From Rhynchosporium graminicola (Eukaryota; Ascomycota; Leotiomycetes; Helotiales; Ploettnerulaceae), in the NCBI GenBank assembly GCA_900074885.1, contig FJUW01000042.1, forward strand, positions 586,015 to 650,014: a stretch of 64,000 nucleotides of DNA, given 5' to 3'. Shown piece after piece: positions 47,287 to 58,900 of this stretch; position 1 is the first letter of the stretch; every line of letters starts with the position of its first letter. A program made the translations under genes and the position numbers. Under the pieces are notes generated by a model, which was given only the letters and a program-made list of their open reading frames with translations, had not been told where the DNA came from and did not search any database.

Positions 47287-49695
47287 AAGGAGGGGTCGTT
47301 TGACCGTTAAACTGATATTGTCTGTACAATATCGAACAGTCGATGATCCACGAAGAGGTAGGCGACAACGACGGCAACGACGTTTCCAGGTAAGCGATTG
47401 ATCAAGTCTTCGTGGCAGCCAAGTCCGGGGTCGAACAATTTGGGCTGGGCCGAGAACAGATTTGTGTGTCAGCCAGCTACTGGAGGATGATTACCCAATA
47501 ACCTCGGATCGTCTTTTCGACCAATAGAGTCTGTGATAAGCCTCGAAGATTGGTGATGGATCTCAGATAACGGCTGGATTACGTTGTCTGGGTCCCTTTT
47601 CGCCCGCGCAGTTGGGAGGACATGGGCTAAGTAGTTTCAAGAGTGGGATGAGGTGAGGGACTCGGCAAGTCACTGGACTGTGAACTCTAAGTCGTAGAAG
47701 CCAGGGGACATCCTGATCTGTAAAACAGAATTAACATTATATGTTCTGGAACCGACGGTTAGAGACGGCGGAGATGCGAATTGGAACTGGTCAAGCCATT
47801 GCTAACATCGCTTTGGTGCCATGCACTGCAACACAGTTGGTGAGCAGCTAGACATAACAATGGCCAAGACACAGCAGTATCAAGACGGTATATTAGCACG
47901 AACCGGATTGAGTATTTAGGACACAGCGAGGAAAACATGAGTAAGGAGCGAGTGTGCGTAAAAGATAATGCAAGAAGATTCTCAGCAGCACCACTGAAAC
48001 AAATCACACGCCCCTCGTCGCTTTCAATCTGCGAGAACAACCGATCATGTCATAATTTATGGGCAGGAGCATCAGGAGCCTTCACTAGCTCAACTGCCTA
48101 AAGTGGAGAGGACCATAGCCGTGCAATAACTAACCTGGAGGGCTGGTATAGCTACTGAGAGGGGCGGCTTTTGGAGAAAGAAGTGGGCAGAAAGTGTGAA
48201 CGAGTTTTTGTGGGGTTGTTGTTAGAGAGAAGAAAAGTTTTTAGAATCAAAGTGGAGGAGAAATGATGTGCGAAATCAGGCTAGATGTTGAGGAAGGTGC
48301 GAAACTGGAAGATTGGCAGGTACGAGGGAAGGTGGCCTAAAAACATTTGGCATTCGCGGAAGTTGCGTGAGACAGCAATGGAAACACACAATCGACAGGT
48401 TCCAGATGGGTTGATGCATTAGAAATGTCATTTTTTTACACTACAAGAAAACACGTTCCAGCGTTTTTCAACCATTAGAGCGACTGTCACAATACAACTT
48501 CTTTTCAAGCTCTTTTGGTGATGTTTACCTTTGCTATTGTGAACACACAATAACTCGTTTAGCGCCCGCCTTTTGTGCCAGTGGTGAGAGTACAATTGGC
48601 AATTTCGTGTGCCATACTGAGCAAGAAGAGATGAGAGTATTCCGCGTAGCCATAGATCCGGCTGATTTCTTCACAATACTGAGTTTATCCCATCCATGAT
48701 CGAAGAATTAGCTTATGGTCTTGCTAGACGTGGGGTACGAGAAGCAAAACTCCACTGAGAAAGCTGATGATCACGATGCATCCCGCATTTCCGCGTGTTA
48801 AATTACTTGCTCCAGCGACAGATACACGATAACGAGTTCCCCAGACAGCTTGATAGACGATCGTTCTTGGACTTCACTCCGCAGTCGACTCTCCGCTTGA
48901 GTCGGGGATGAATTGCAAGAGGGTGAGAGCAAAAGCAAGGAAGATCGCAACGACCGCGACAACAATGCTCTACAACTTCATTTCTGAACTCAAGATGGGA
49001 AACTTACCTACGGCATGGATATAAGCATAAGTACAATTTACGCACGTCATGGTTGAAAACCCCGTCTCGCGTCTCGTTGGATCTCGATATTCAACATGAA
49101 GTCATATCCAAAGTAAAGTAAGATGAATCAGATTTGAATCATAAATCAGATAGTTAGTATAAACGCATATTGATTTTGGTTCGATATCGTTTTCAATCAT
49201 AATCATACTCACGATTTATTGTTCGCCTTGGCGATTACAATCGATTTAAAAATCAAATATCACTTGACTTTTAGTCAAAGTTCTAAATATACTTTACACT
49301 TAGAAACAGATTTTTGAAAGAGGTTTGTTAGGCATGATATTACTTAAGTAGTAGTATGAACTAATAATACAGTTACAAAAGAGTGCGTGCATATATATAT
49401 ATGACTAGTATATCATAAGAGAATTCTTATGGAAACAGAAAGGAGTGATACTCATGGAGAAAAAGAAAAGAGAAATATCAAAGATCATGCTCTCTACATA
49501 AATATACTACTGTATATTAATACTATTCATGGTTAAATAAGATTTTAATAAACAAAGTAAACTCCTCTTTACTTTTCTCCCTTTCGCTAATAACTCGTTT
49601 CAAGGACTTAACATCTCCTACAAGTCGATCTTCTCCTTCTTTTCTACCGCTCGGCTGCAATTTTAAGCATATAATATACATCAAAATCTCCTCAT
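47287..49695. other. Long intergenic region upstream of the transcription factor
   Basis: 2.4 kb without a gene I can support. A 93-codon minus-strand frame (47,759-48,040) lacks introns, motifs or protein-like composition. On the minus strand near 48,895-49,050 a tiny two-exon frame is conceivable: MTCVNCTYAYIHA, then a 42-bp intron, then VVAVVAIFLAFALTLLQ. That would be a 44-residue single-pass membrane peptide, at low confidence. 49,100-49,560 is AT-rich debris with a TA microsatellite near 49,390. Confidence 0.5.
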
Positions 49696-50064
49696 TTACA
49701 TTATTCTGTAGCTTCCGAGCCTCGTTAGTCTTAGAGCTCCTTCCGAGAATTTTTTTCTCAGCAGAAGCTGAGCTAGCCGATACCTGTAATGCAGCAGCTT
49801 AGTGAAGCTTTGAACCGAATGATCCTCTGGTCCAGAAGTTTCAGAACCCTCGGTCATGGTGTATATTAGCGGCTGACTCCAGACTGCACATCTACGCACT
49901 AATGCATAAAGTAGGATTACACAATAGCATCCAATAAATGATATAAGGCTTGTACCATCGCCACGGACCATCGAAACGAGGCATGCAATAAGCCCGATGA
50001 ACGATAGCGAGGTTCGCAAAGTCATCACGACCAGCAAAGAATGATGTCTGGATTTGCTTGGCAA
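49696..50064 (-). CDS. Hypothetical small membrane protein
   Basis: Single-exon frame of 122 codons starting MPSKSRHHSLLVV. Two hydrophobic segments, roughly residues 9-33 (LLVVMTLRTSLSFIGLIACL) and 40-58 (LISFIGCYCVILLYALV), could span a membrane, with a short loop between. The C-terminal half is basic and hydrophilic (RYRLAQLLLRKKFSEGALRL). I do not recognise the family. No intron signals were needed. The start context is weak, and a competing frame overlaps at 49,892-50,080. It may be spurious. Confidence 0.3.
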   Translation of the reverse strand: MPSKSRHHSLLVVMTLRTSLSFIGLIACLVSMVRGDGTSLISFIGCYCVILLYALVRRCAVWSQPLIYTMTEGSETSGPEDHSVQSFTKLLHYRYRLAQLLLRKKFSEGALRLTRLGSYRIM

Positions 50065-50682
50065 AACTTTCTTTTGTCATTATTGAAGACTGAAAACTAA
50101 GTGGACGGGCACGTGGATGTCACCTTTACGTATTTTCAAGCTCCACAAGTACTCTTCGGACAGTTTCGCTTAGGATGATGACGAAGCCAACACGAACAGC
50201 TTTGTGAGCGAAAAGAACAACCAGTCTTCTTCCCGTAGTCGTGTCCATCGCCGGGCTTCACGTTTGTGGCGTCGTTAAAATCTAGAAACACTCGCTTGGC
50301 AACGCCATTAAATATGAGCTTCTCGGTCTAAACAGGGCCTTGAAGCAGAGTCACAACAAAGCAGTAGAATGCGTGGAAGTTGCGACGCTAGTGCGAAACC
50401 AGAAGTTTCGCCAAGAAAGTCAATAACGTTAAGCGAGAAGCAGAACATGGCCACCAAAAACTAAAAGCCTATTCAACCAGCACTCACATTCTCCATAACA
50501 AGTAAATGTTACAAATTGGCCGAGTGAGTTATCAGAATGCGTTGAAACCTTCTCATGCGCTTTTCAAATGGAACTTTTATTTGTGGAAATGAATTGAACT
50601 AATGTTTGATTAAGTCTAGAAGTTAAAAAGAGAATTGTTGATATAGTAAGTAGCAGAGACACGTCCATACATTTGGCTTTTC
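50065..50682. other. Intergenic spacer
   Basis: No gene seen. It contains the 3' flank of the secreted repeat protein (minus strand). Confidence 0.5.
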
Positions 50683-52599
50683 TCAAAGTCGGCGACGTTT
50701 GGGAAGAGCACTTGGCCTAGCGCGACCGCTCGCTTTAGGACGACCGCCTGGTGAAGTAGGAGAGCTCTGTGTAGGTGTATTTGTATCGCTCCCAGGATCG
50801 GTTCCATCTGTTGTTGTGGGAGTGTCATTGGTTGTGGTGCCATCCCCGCCGGTCGTAGGGTCAGTGGAATTCGTTCCATCTGTGGTCGAGGAAGTGTCAG
50901 TTGTTGAGGAAGTGTCCGTGCTTGTAGACGTGTCTCCACCGCTCGCAGAGCCAGTGGTGTCCGTTCCATCTGTTGTAGAGGAAGTGCCAGTTGTTGTAGA
51001 ATTACCGCCACTGCTCCCAGGGTAAGTGGTGACCGTTCCATTTGTTGTTGAGGACGTGTCAGTGCTTGAGGAAGTATCGCTACCGCTCGCAGAGCCAGTG
51101 GTGTCCGTTTGGTCTGTTGTGGAAGAAGTATCAGTGCTTGAGGAAGTATCAGTGCTTGTAGATGTGTCTCCGCCGCTCGTAGGGGCAGTTGTATCCGGGG
51201 TAGAGCTGCTTCCACCTGGGCTGGGAGAAGTAGCTCCTGAAGTATCACCGCCTGAGCTAGAAGATCCACCTGCTGAGGCATCACCGCCGCCGCCACCGCC
51301 TGGGCTAGGAGGTGCGCCCCCGGAAGCATCACCACCGCCGCCACCGCCTGGGCTAGGTGGAGCGCCTCCTGAAGCATCGCCGCCACCGCCTGAAGCATCG
51401 CCGCCGCCTCCTGAAGCATCACCGCCAGCGCCTGCTCCAGGGTCGCCACCCGGTGCGTTACCGCCGCCTGCCCCCTTGCCTCCTGCTCCCTTTTTGCCAG
51501 CTCCCTTATCCCCGGCTCCTTTGTCACCTGCTCCCTTATCACCCGCTCCCTTGTCCCCGGCTCCTTTATCACCTGCTCCTTTCTTTCCCGGTCCCTTATC
51601 GCCCGGTCCCTTGTTGCCAGCGCCAGTCTGACCTGGTGGAGCAGGAGTGGCGCCAGGTGCGTTCTTGCCAGGAGTTGTGGCGGTTCCACCCGGAGTCTTC
51701 ACACCTGGAGTGTTTCCATCTGGAGTGTTCCCACCCGGAGTGTTCGCACCTTTCCCACCCGGAGCGTTCCCGCCTGGAGTGTTCCCGCCTGGAGTGTTTC
51801 CGCCCGGAGTGTTCCCACCTTTTCCACCCGGAGCGTTTCCCACTGGAGCCTTGGCACCTTGACCATTATTGCCCGCACCTTGGCCATTATTGCCCGGTGC
51901 CTTGTTACCCTGTCCTTTATTGCCCTGTCCATTTTGACCCGGTGCTGCAGGAGCGGCGCCAGCTGCATTTTTGCCACCAGCTTGAGCGTTTGCACCAGCT
52001 TCTTTTGGTGCTTGCCTAGACTTTAGAACAATAGCTAGAACACCATTGAATTAGCGAAGCTCAGTTGTAACACGGTACGCTAGACTCTGAGTAGGATAAT
52101 AATCGAGACCTTTGAACTAACCTCGCTTAGCGTTTTCCTGAAAGTCAATCTCATCATCAAGTTTCTCCTGCTCTTCGGCTGTCAAAGCTCGCTTGGTATT
52201 GTCGGTGGTAGTGGCATCCTCATGTGCGTTCTCAAGAACCTTGTTCTCCTCAGTAGTCAATCCCTCGACCGATTCAGCGCGAAAATCGACGACCTTGCCC
52301 GTTTCCGGAACTGATTTATCATCGTCGTAAAACTCAATACCTGGAGCAGCTGGAACAGAAGCTGCTTGCCGAGCAGAAACAACTGGTATAGCTAGATCGT
52401 TGGCGGTAGCTGCATTGACACTTGCGCCTTGAACTGTATTCATCAGATTGGCGACTTGGTCTCCGGATTTGCCGTCGAACGAAATTGCTCCATCATCGAC
52501 TAACAGAGATGGAGGTAAAGCTCCAGGTTGGGTGCTGAGAGGCACAGCGAGAATGGCCGTAGCCACGAACAGGGCGATATACGGTGATGGGTACCTCAT
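50683..52599 (-). CDS. Secreted collagen/mucin-like low-complexity repeat protein
   Basis: Two exons, 52,599-52,122 and 52,034-50,683, with an 87-bp intron (GTTAGT...TTCTAG, CTAAT branch); 609 residues. The acceptor at 52,035 was chosen because it is the pyrimidine-rich AG that keeps the long Gly/Pro frame. Residues 1 to about 20 form a signal peptide (YIALFVATAILAVPLS). Residues 20-159 are an acidic, hydrophilic pro-region with two KR sites (136-137 and 158-159), suitable for Kex2 processing. Then come NTPGG repeats (about 225-271), six or so collagen-like GAGDKG units (about 305-348), GGDASGG units (about 358-428) and a Thr/Ser/Asp/Gly-rich mucin-like stretch (about 428-575), ending in a basic tail (PKRRRL). 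No GPI-anchor hydrophobic tail. Likely extracellular or wall-associated and O-glycosylated; the precise role is unknown. Repeat number may vary between strains. Confidence 0.8.
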
Positions 52600-54860
52600 G
52601 ATTACGAAATTAACCTAAGAATTAGGGAGATCGGATGGAAATGGGAGGTTGAAAAGTATGAGACTGGTTCTCGAAATATTGGGTATACCGAATTGAATAT
52701 GAGCCCGGCTAAGGAGAAAGGGACATTCTGGGAACTGGGTGCACCTTTATGTGGCCATCGGAATCCTTACAACTGCCACAAAGTCTGTATGACGACTCCG
52801 GAAAGGCTATCCAGAAGACAAAATAGGAGCTAGTAACGAATCATGTACCAAGATATAGAGTTCTTCAAGAAACACGCCTGACAGATAATATAACAAGAAA
52901 GTTTCTTGCTAGTGAAAGCTAGCAGCCAAAGAGATAGAAAGGTGCTTATTCTGATCCAGAGCACTCATCTCGACCTGGCTAATTCTTGGCACTAGCCTCA
53001 TCCATGTTGTAAGAGTCAGCAAGATGTCGTCGAAGGTTTTGAAGGCTTAGCATCCAAGGGAACTCCCAGATTTCCTTAAGAATATGTTTCCGAATTTTGA
53101 GAAGGTTCGTTTCGAGATGTAGTCTAGCCCGCCATAGGTTGTTTCTCGAATTCAAAATCCAGGAATGAGATTGGCTAGATGTAGCAGCCAGCGCTCGGGT
53201 ACTTGATCATTGCAACGGTGTCGTCGCAGAATAGTTTCGTGAAACAAAGTCATGGCGTGAGTTGTATCACGTGATGATCACATCACACGAGTTGCATTTA
53301 GACGTAAAGGTATTGACCGGAAGTGGTGGGAGATCTTCGTACGAAGCGATCAAAGGAGCTTAGCCGTGCGACCAATAGAAACCATAATCTAGTTACTTTC
53401 TCTCACCGTTAAATCAACAGACAAGCGCCGCTAACATTGTCAACGCCTCGATAGGCTATAGTCAGAGTCGTAAGTTCCCAAGGAGAAATTAAGAAAGGGA
53501 TCCCTCGCTCTCTGTTGCTGGAAACAAATCCCAACTCAGGTAGATCGGTTCGATCTCAAGTCTGGACCCTCAGACTGTCGCTGTGTTTTAAGTCTGACGA
53601 ATCCTCCGATTTGACTATTCTCTCGGCACTTGCGAACGCTTATAACAACTAAGCCTGATAATATTGAAACTCAGACATCTTCTTCTCCTTCTGTAGGATG
53701 CGAGCTTGAGTGTCGTTCGCAGAGTGTTTAGTCACGTGGACTTGAGGTTGCACTTGGCATACTGTATGCCTACACATCTGGTATGAGCGAAGGAGGAAAT
53801 GCTGAAGGTTTCCAGATGCGTGACACGATCCTGTAAAGTTCAATACCATAGAACGCGAACCAGCCAGAAAGAGATAACTCGCTATCACCTGAACTCCCGA
53901 AAAACATCTCGAAAATGGGAAAGGTCGCTGAATGACCACCTGGTATTGTGACGAGACCGAGAACTTCAGTACGCATGACTTGGTGAGAAGTCTAGTCTAA
54001 TCCGTTGGCACTAGCACACGAGTCAACTGGTGGACCGGACAAGGAAGGGATCCAAGATGCAAGGGAGTTGGGAGAGACGCAAATGCAGAGCAAATGGAAG
54101 CAACTGGTAACAGGACAGTCGGAAAATTTGTATTTCTCAAGTCACGCTATGATCCCTCTGCTATTTGCACGTGCCTGTACATCCCTCGTCAAGCGGCAAA
54201 AGTTCGGCCCACCTCTTCTCCCATTCTGCGTCGGAGGCAAAGGTGGCCGGGAATAACATAGACTGTGTGACTGTGTTAGGACGAGATAATAATTATTCGA
54301 ATTTCTAGAGCTCGGATATGTTGAGAAAAAAAAGAAAAAGAAAAAAAAGAACATGATTATAAACTTGAAGCCTTTCCCAATGCTATGCTGAATTTTTAAA
54401 ATTTTCTTTCTGTCCTCGGGTCGATGAATAAAATGTTCATTCATTCTTGAATAGTCAGCTTTCGATTTTGGCTCAGGTGCTCGACTGCCTTCTAATTCAG
54501 CGAGTCTATTATTATTAGAAGTAAGTGGCTGAATCTGGGGAATACATTAACTAATCACTTGGAAGCAGCTATCGAACAACTACTGCGTAGCTTTACTACT
54601 TACTCTTCACGTCAGAGTCTAATGTAGGTAGTTTTCGTGACATTACTATTATAATCAAATGAAGTTCTCAAATAGTTTCGTAATATTAATATTTCCCCTA
54701 TGGCGAGGAGGAGTCCAGTCCGCCTTCATCAGCCACTTTTTATCAATAAACATTGATAGCCAGTCCCTCAGAAGCGACTATCTTCATTCAACTCTTCAAT
54801 TACCTCCACCAAAAAGAGTGCAGAAAGCGGCAAAAGAAGTGCTTCTTCGCATTGTGGCCT
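52600..54860. other. Intergenic region
   Basis: 2.3 kb between the repeat protein and the tRNA. Minus-strand frames at 53,649-53,976 and a plus-strand frame at 54,005-54,256 (no ATG start) have no recognisable features and are not called. A near-palindromic TCACGTGATGATCACATCA lies near 53,270, and a homopurine A/G tract at about 54,322-54,352. Confidence 0.5.
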
Positions 54861-54933
54861 TGAACCACACCCGATTTGAACGGATAACCTTTCGATCTGG
54901 AATCGAACGCGCTGCCAGTTGCGCCAGCGGTCC
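54861..54933 (-). tRNA. tRNA-Trp (anticodon CCA)
   Basis: Read on the minus strand it folds as a full cloverleaf: acceptor stem GGACCGC/GTGGTTC with discriminator A, T8-G9, D arm GCGC-AACTGGCA-GCGC with G18 G19, anticodon stem TTCGA/TCGAA with loop TTCCAGA (anticodon CCA at 54,898-54,900), five-base variable loop AGGTT, T arm ATCCG-TTCAAAT-CGGGT. No intron is present. Internal box A (TGGCGCAACTGG) and box B (GTTCAAATC) are as expected for RNA polymerase III. T-runs lie downstream at about 54,832-54,836 and 54,812-54,816. Confidence 0.93.
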
Positions 54934-55919
54934 CAGAAATAAGCTCTGAATTGACAGGGATGTCCCCAAACGGCGCTATTTGTTTATATATCAAAAGAAA
55001 ATTATTGCGGAGAACGTGATAGCGTCCTTTCAAGCGAAGCTCAGCCTTGTCCTCATCAAAGCACCTAGTTTACATAATACCTTTCCATATCAAAGTCTCT
55101 TGTGATTATCGCGACGTCCCTATAAAAATCAGGTGAAGGTACGTGACTTTAAAATCTTCAAGGGTGGCGGACAGTCAGTCCAGTTTGCCTCGATCGGCTA
55201 CTTCTTTCCAGCATCGATACCCAGTCGCCCGCCCCGAACATCCCGGAGCTTGCTTACTAACATGTCAATCCTGAAGCAATTTCTCTGTCAATGAAGAACA
55301 AAAAAATCTAGCAACAAATATCGAGACTGAGGAAATGCGTCTCCAGCAAAGCGATGTTGCACATTTGCAAGCTCATTATACATTCGTCATCTAAGAATAT
55401 AACTTACAAGAAAGTCATTAAAAGCTTGTTTGACTTTGAACTATTACGTTGTATAATGTCGACAGATTCATCTTTGACATTAAAATCGACTTGCGATGGT
55501 CAATTACACCCAGTTGTGCCGATGGGCAGGTTTGCACTTCGCCGAAGTCGAATTTCCCTCGCCTCGTACTAACAGGTTAATCCTTAAGCATTTTCTCTAA
55601 TAACGACGAAATTGTCAAGGCAGATCTGTTAACAAGACCTCCTTCATGTCAATCCAGTGCAACGAAAGAGCGCAAAATTTCATCGCATTCATAATCCGCT
55701 GCTATCATCACTCGACTGTCAATACTGTCAAAGCAAGACTATGATCATTTACTACAACCCAGTTCCTAAACACTCTTCACGAGCAGCCTGATAATAAACT
55801 CCAGCTTCGACCCACGTTGCGGGCTACCCATTGCTCGAAAACAGAAAAGTTGCAGTAGAATTACCCAGATTTTCATACACATTCCCTCCCTGTCTGCCTG
55901 TCTTGCTCTCATAATTTCA
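54934..55919. other. Intergenic region 3' of the flippase gene
   Basis: No gene seen. Two stretches resemble each other: TACTAACATGTCAATCCTGA at about 55,256 and TACTAACAGGTTAATCCTTA at about 55,567, each followed by an AGCA-TTTTCTCT-like block and a GAAGAA/GACGAA end. This is possibly an old duplication. Confidence 0.45.
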
Positions 55920-58900
55920 TCATCGGCCTTCCGGCCGCGAACTTGCCATCTCTCCGTAGCGACCACGCTCGCGTGTCGTATCGTAGGCTTGCAGTACGCG
56001 GGTTTGCGATTCGTCGGCTTGAGAGAAGGCATAACCGCGTTGCTTGCGCATACGTTGTACTTGTCGTACTTTTCGGATGGCTTTTTGGAACTGTTCCATC
56101 CTGTGCGATCTGTTAGCAGAGCAATGGCCACGTTCTATGGATGCAACGTACCTCGGTCTGTAATCTTGAATGTTGTATTTCTGAATTTCCTGGATGTGAT
56201 GGTATGATTGTGGATAATACATCCGTTTGGCACTGTAGAAGGTTAGTGGAGAAAGCTACGTCGCCATCGAAGAACCTACTATTTCCATGCGAAGTCTCTT
56301 GACAAGCAGAGCACAGGCAAAGCCAGACCTTGCAACCAGAATACAGGACTTGTGAACAACCTTGGGATGACACCTTGATACTCATCAGAGAAGCTGAGCA
56401 TTGGTGCTACCGTTCCGTAGACAGCAATAAAAGCCACCCAGATCATCATACTGCCGGGAATAGCAAGAACGTGGTACTTGGTCCAGATATTGGTTACCAA
56501 AGCTGCCTTTCCTAAAACGGTAGCAAGGACGGCAGTGTACAAAGCCGTTCCCCAGACCCAATGGCCAGCGGTCTTTCCATCACTTTGGGGTAGGTCTCGC
56601 CACCAAATGCATTCTGAAGCAATGTAAAGAATCAGAGAATGGTAGAACCCGTTCCCAACCCACGAAAAGAATGAATGCATCTTGAAGAATGTGTTCTTCT
56701 GGCCGAGCTGGTAAAGCTGAGGGTATCTGTCCAGCAGTCGTGCTGAGATGAACTGATCAAAAATGCCCATGGCGAGAGGTGGAAAGACAGTGAAAAAGAC
56801 GTTGTAGAAGGACAAGGTCCATGATTCGTAAATGACTTCCCCAGAGAAGGCATTTTGGAATGAGTACCAAAATTGGGTCATGTAAAGGGTGATGTTTTTG
56901 TAGAAAGAATATAAGATGACCTTGCAAACTCGCTGATAACTCCAGGCACCATGTACCAAGAGCAACTTCCGTAGATATCTGAACTGACCAATGGCAACAT
57001 CAGCACTTCGGGCGGCCTGTAAACCTTCCATACCACTGATACCGACACCGATATGAGCAGCTTGAATCATCGACACATCATTGGCACCATCACCAATAGC
57101 AAGAAGAATTGCCTTCAGGTGACGTTTGACGAGCTTCACGACTAAGGCTTTCTGGAGGGGCGAGACACGACAGCAGATGACAGCCTTACACATGACTGCA
57201 AGATCCAGAAAATTCTTCTCTAGCTCCTTTTCGAGGGCGTATGTCAAAGACTTTCCATCGATCACGAGAGCCAGGGTATCCATTGCGAATGTACCGTCCC
57301 CTTGTGTCCGAATGGCGTCAAGCTTCTTCTGAAGGTTGTCCCGAGTATCTGGTCCATTTTCTTCGTTGACGATGAGAAGTGTCATATCTTCGCTGATGAG
57401 CTTACAACTCATGCCGATATTAATTGCAGTCTCCTGACGATCTCCAGTCAGAACCCAAACTTTGATACCGGCTTCTTGGAGAGTGTGGATAGTCTCGGGG
57501 ACACCATCTTGGAGACGATCTTCAATAGCAGTTGCGCCAAGTAGATAAAAGTCTTTCTCCAAAAGCTCTGCCGCTTTATCTAGCTCGTCAGCCCGGTTAC
57601 CGCTGACGGTTGTTTGTGCTTTATCGAAAATCTTCCACCACTCGTTGAATTCTTGCTCAGGGATCTCACGCATCGCAAGACAAAGCGTTCGGAGACCCTC
57701 AGATGCGTATTCCTCGAGATGCTGGAGAGTGATTTCAACATGAGGATTTTCACCACCTAAGCGTTCAAGGATGACAGTATCTGCACCCTTACAGTAACAT
57801 CTGATCTGTCCATCGGGACATCGGAAGATAGCAGACATCCGCTTGCGCGTTGAGTTGAATTCGCAGACGGCCAGGAGCACATATTCGTATTCCACGCCTT
57901 TGACTGTGATCTGTACAGATCTAGGCTTTCGGTTTGTGAATTGGTACCCCATCAACACAGCACCTTCAACAAGAGCACCCTCATCTGGAGATGCCGCCTG
58001 ATACTTTATTACACCTGGGTCATCTTCCTTCCGCTCCGGAATAACAGTGTGACATGTGGCTAAGAGGCACAAGAAGTGATGTATTGCGAATGCCGACTCA
58101 TGCGACTCTAAGTTCTCCTTTAGCCGATCGAAGTCATGTACTCCAACCTCAATACCATCTTGAAATGTCGCACGACGATCATCGGTCACTTCAGTGGCGT
58201 ACTGTATTCCTCCGATCGAGCATTCCTTAAACTCCATCTGATTACAAGTCAAAGTCCCAGTCTTGTCAGAGAATATGTACTCCACCATGCCAAGCTCTTC
58301 TACCAGACTTGAAGTTCGGCATACGGCAGGAGTGTCAGTTTTGTCGTAGTACATATCCAAATCGTCGTTGATCAGAATGGCGTGCCAGTACTTGACAATT
58401 TCAATCGTAACGAAGAGAGAAATAGGAACAAGAGCCGAATAGAGCACCCAGTACGTAAAGATGTCGGACCAGAATTGTTGAACCTTTTTCAATGCGGTCG
58501 TCGATACAGCATAGCCAAGATATCTCAACTCTCTGCCGTGGTAAGCTCGAACAATCAAGTCCCCAATGGAACTGATCACACTCAGCGACACGAGGATACC
58601 AACGAGCATAAGCACGAGGATGTTCAGCTGTCGTTCTACAGCAGTTCTCTTGATAGGAGTCGCAGTGGCATTACGCATGAGCTTGGTTTCATGGCCTGTA
58701 AACACAACGACGCCGTGAATCCAAGGGGTGTTTCGAAGCGTTGCACCTCTGAGCAAAAGCTGATCGGGTTGGACTGGTAGTTCCTTCTCCCCACCACCGG
58801 CGGCCAATGTCATAGTAGCTTCGTACGTGTAGAGACTGCTATTTGGTTGTTCCGAGCGAAGCTTCCCGCCTAGTCTGCTCAGATCATTTAGACTGACCAT

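Noticed and set aside
51026..52019. Long Pro/Glu/Ser-rich and Arg/His-rich frames on the plus strand (51,026-51,631; 51,357-52,019) and an Ala/Leu/Gln-rich minus frame (50,616-51,689)
   Set aside because: They are mirror frames of the repetitive, GC-rich collagen-like exon. Regular codon repeats keep several frames open; only the Gly/Pro/Thr frame joins a signal-peptide exon.
53649..53976. Two overlapping minus-strand frames
   Set aside because: No recognisable motif, no splice partner, and mutually exclusive frames.
54005..54256. Plus-strand 83-codon frame containing ENLYFSS
   Set aside because: No ATG start; the likeness to a protease tag site is chance, and there is no other sign of vector sequence.
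54659..55033. Open frames on both strands over 54,659-55,033
   Set aside because: They overlap the tRNA-Trp gene and have no protein-like features.
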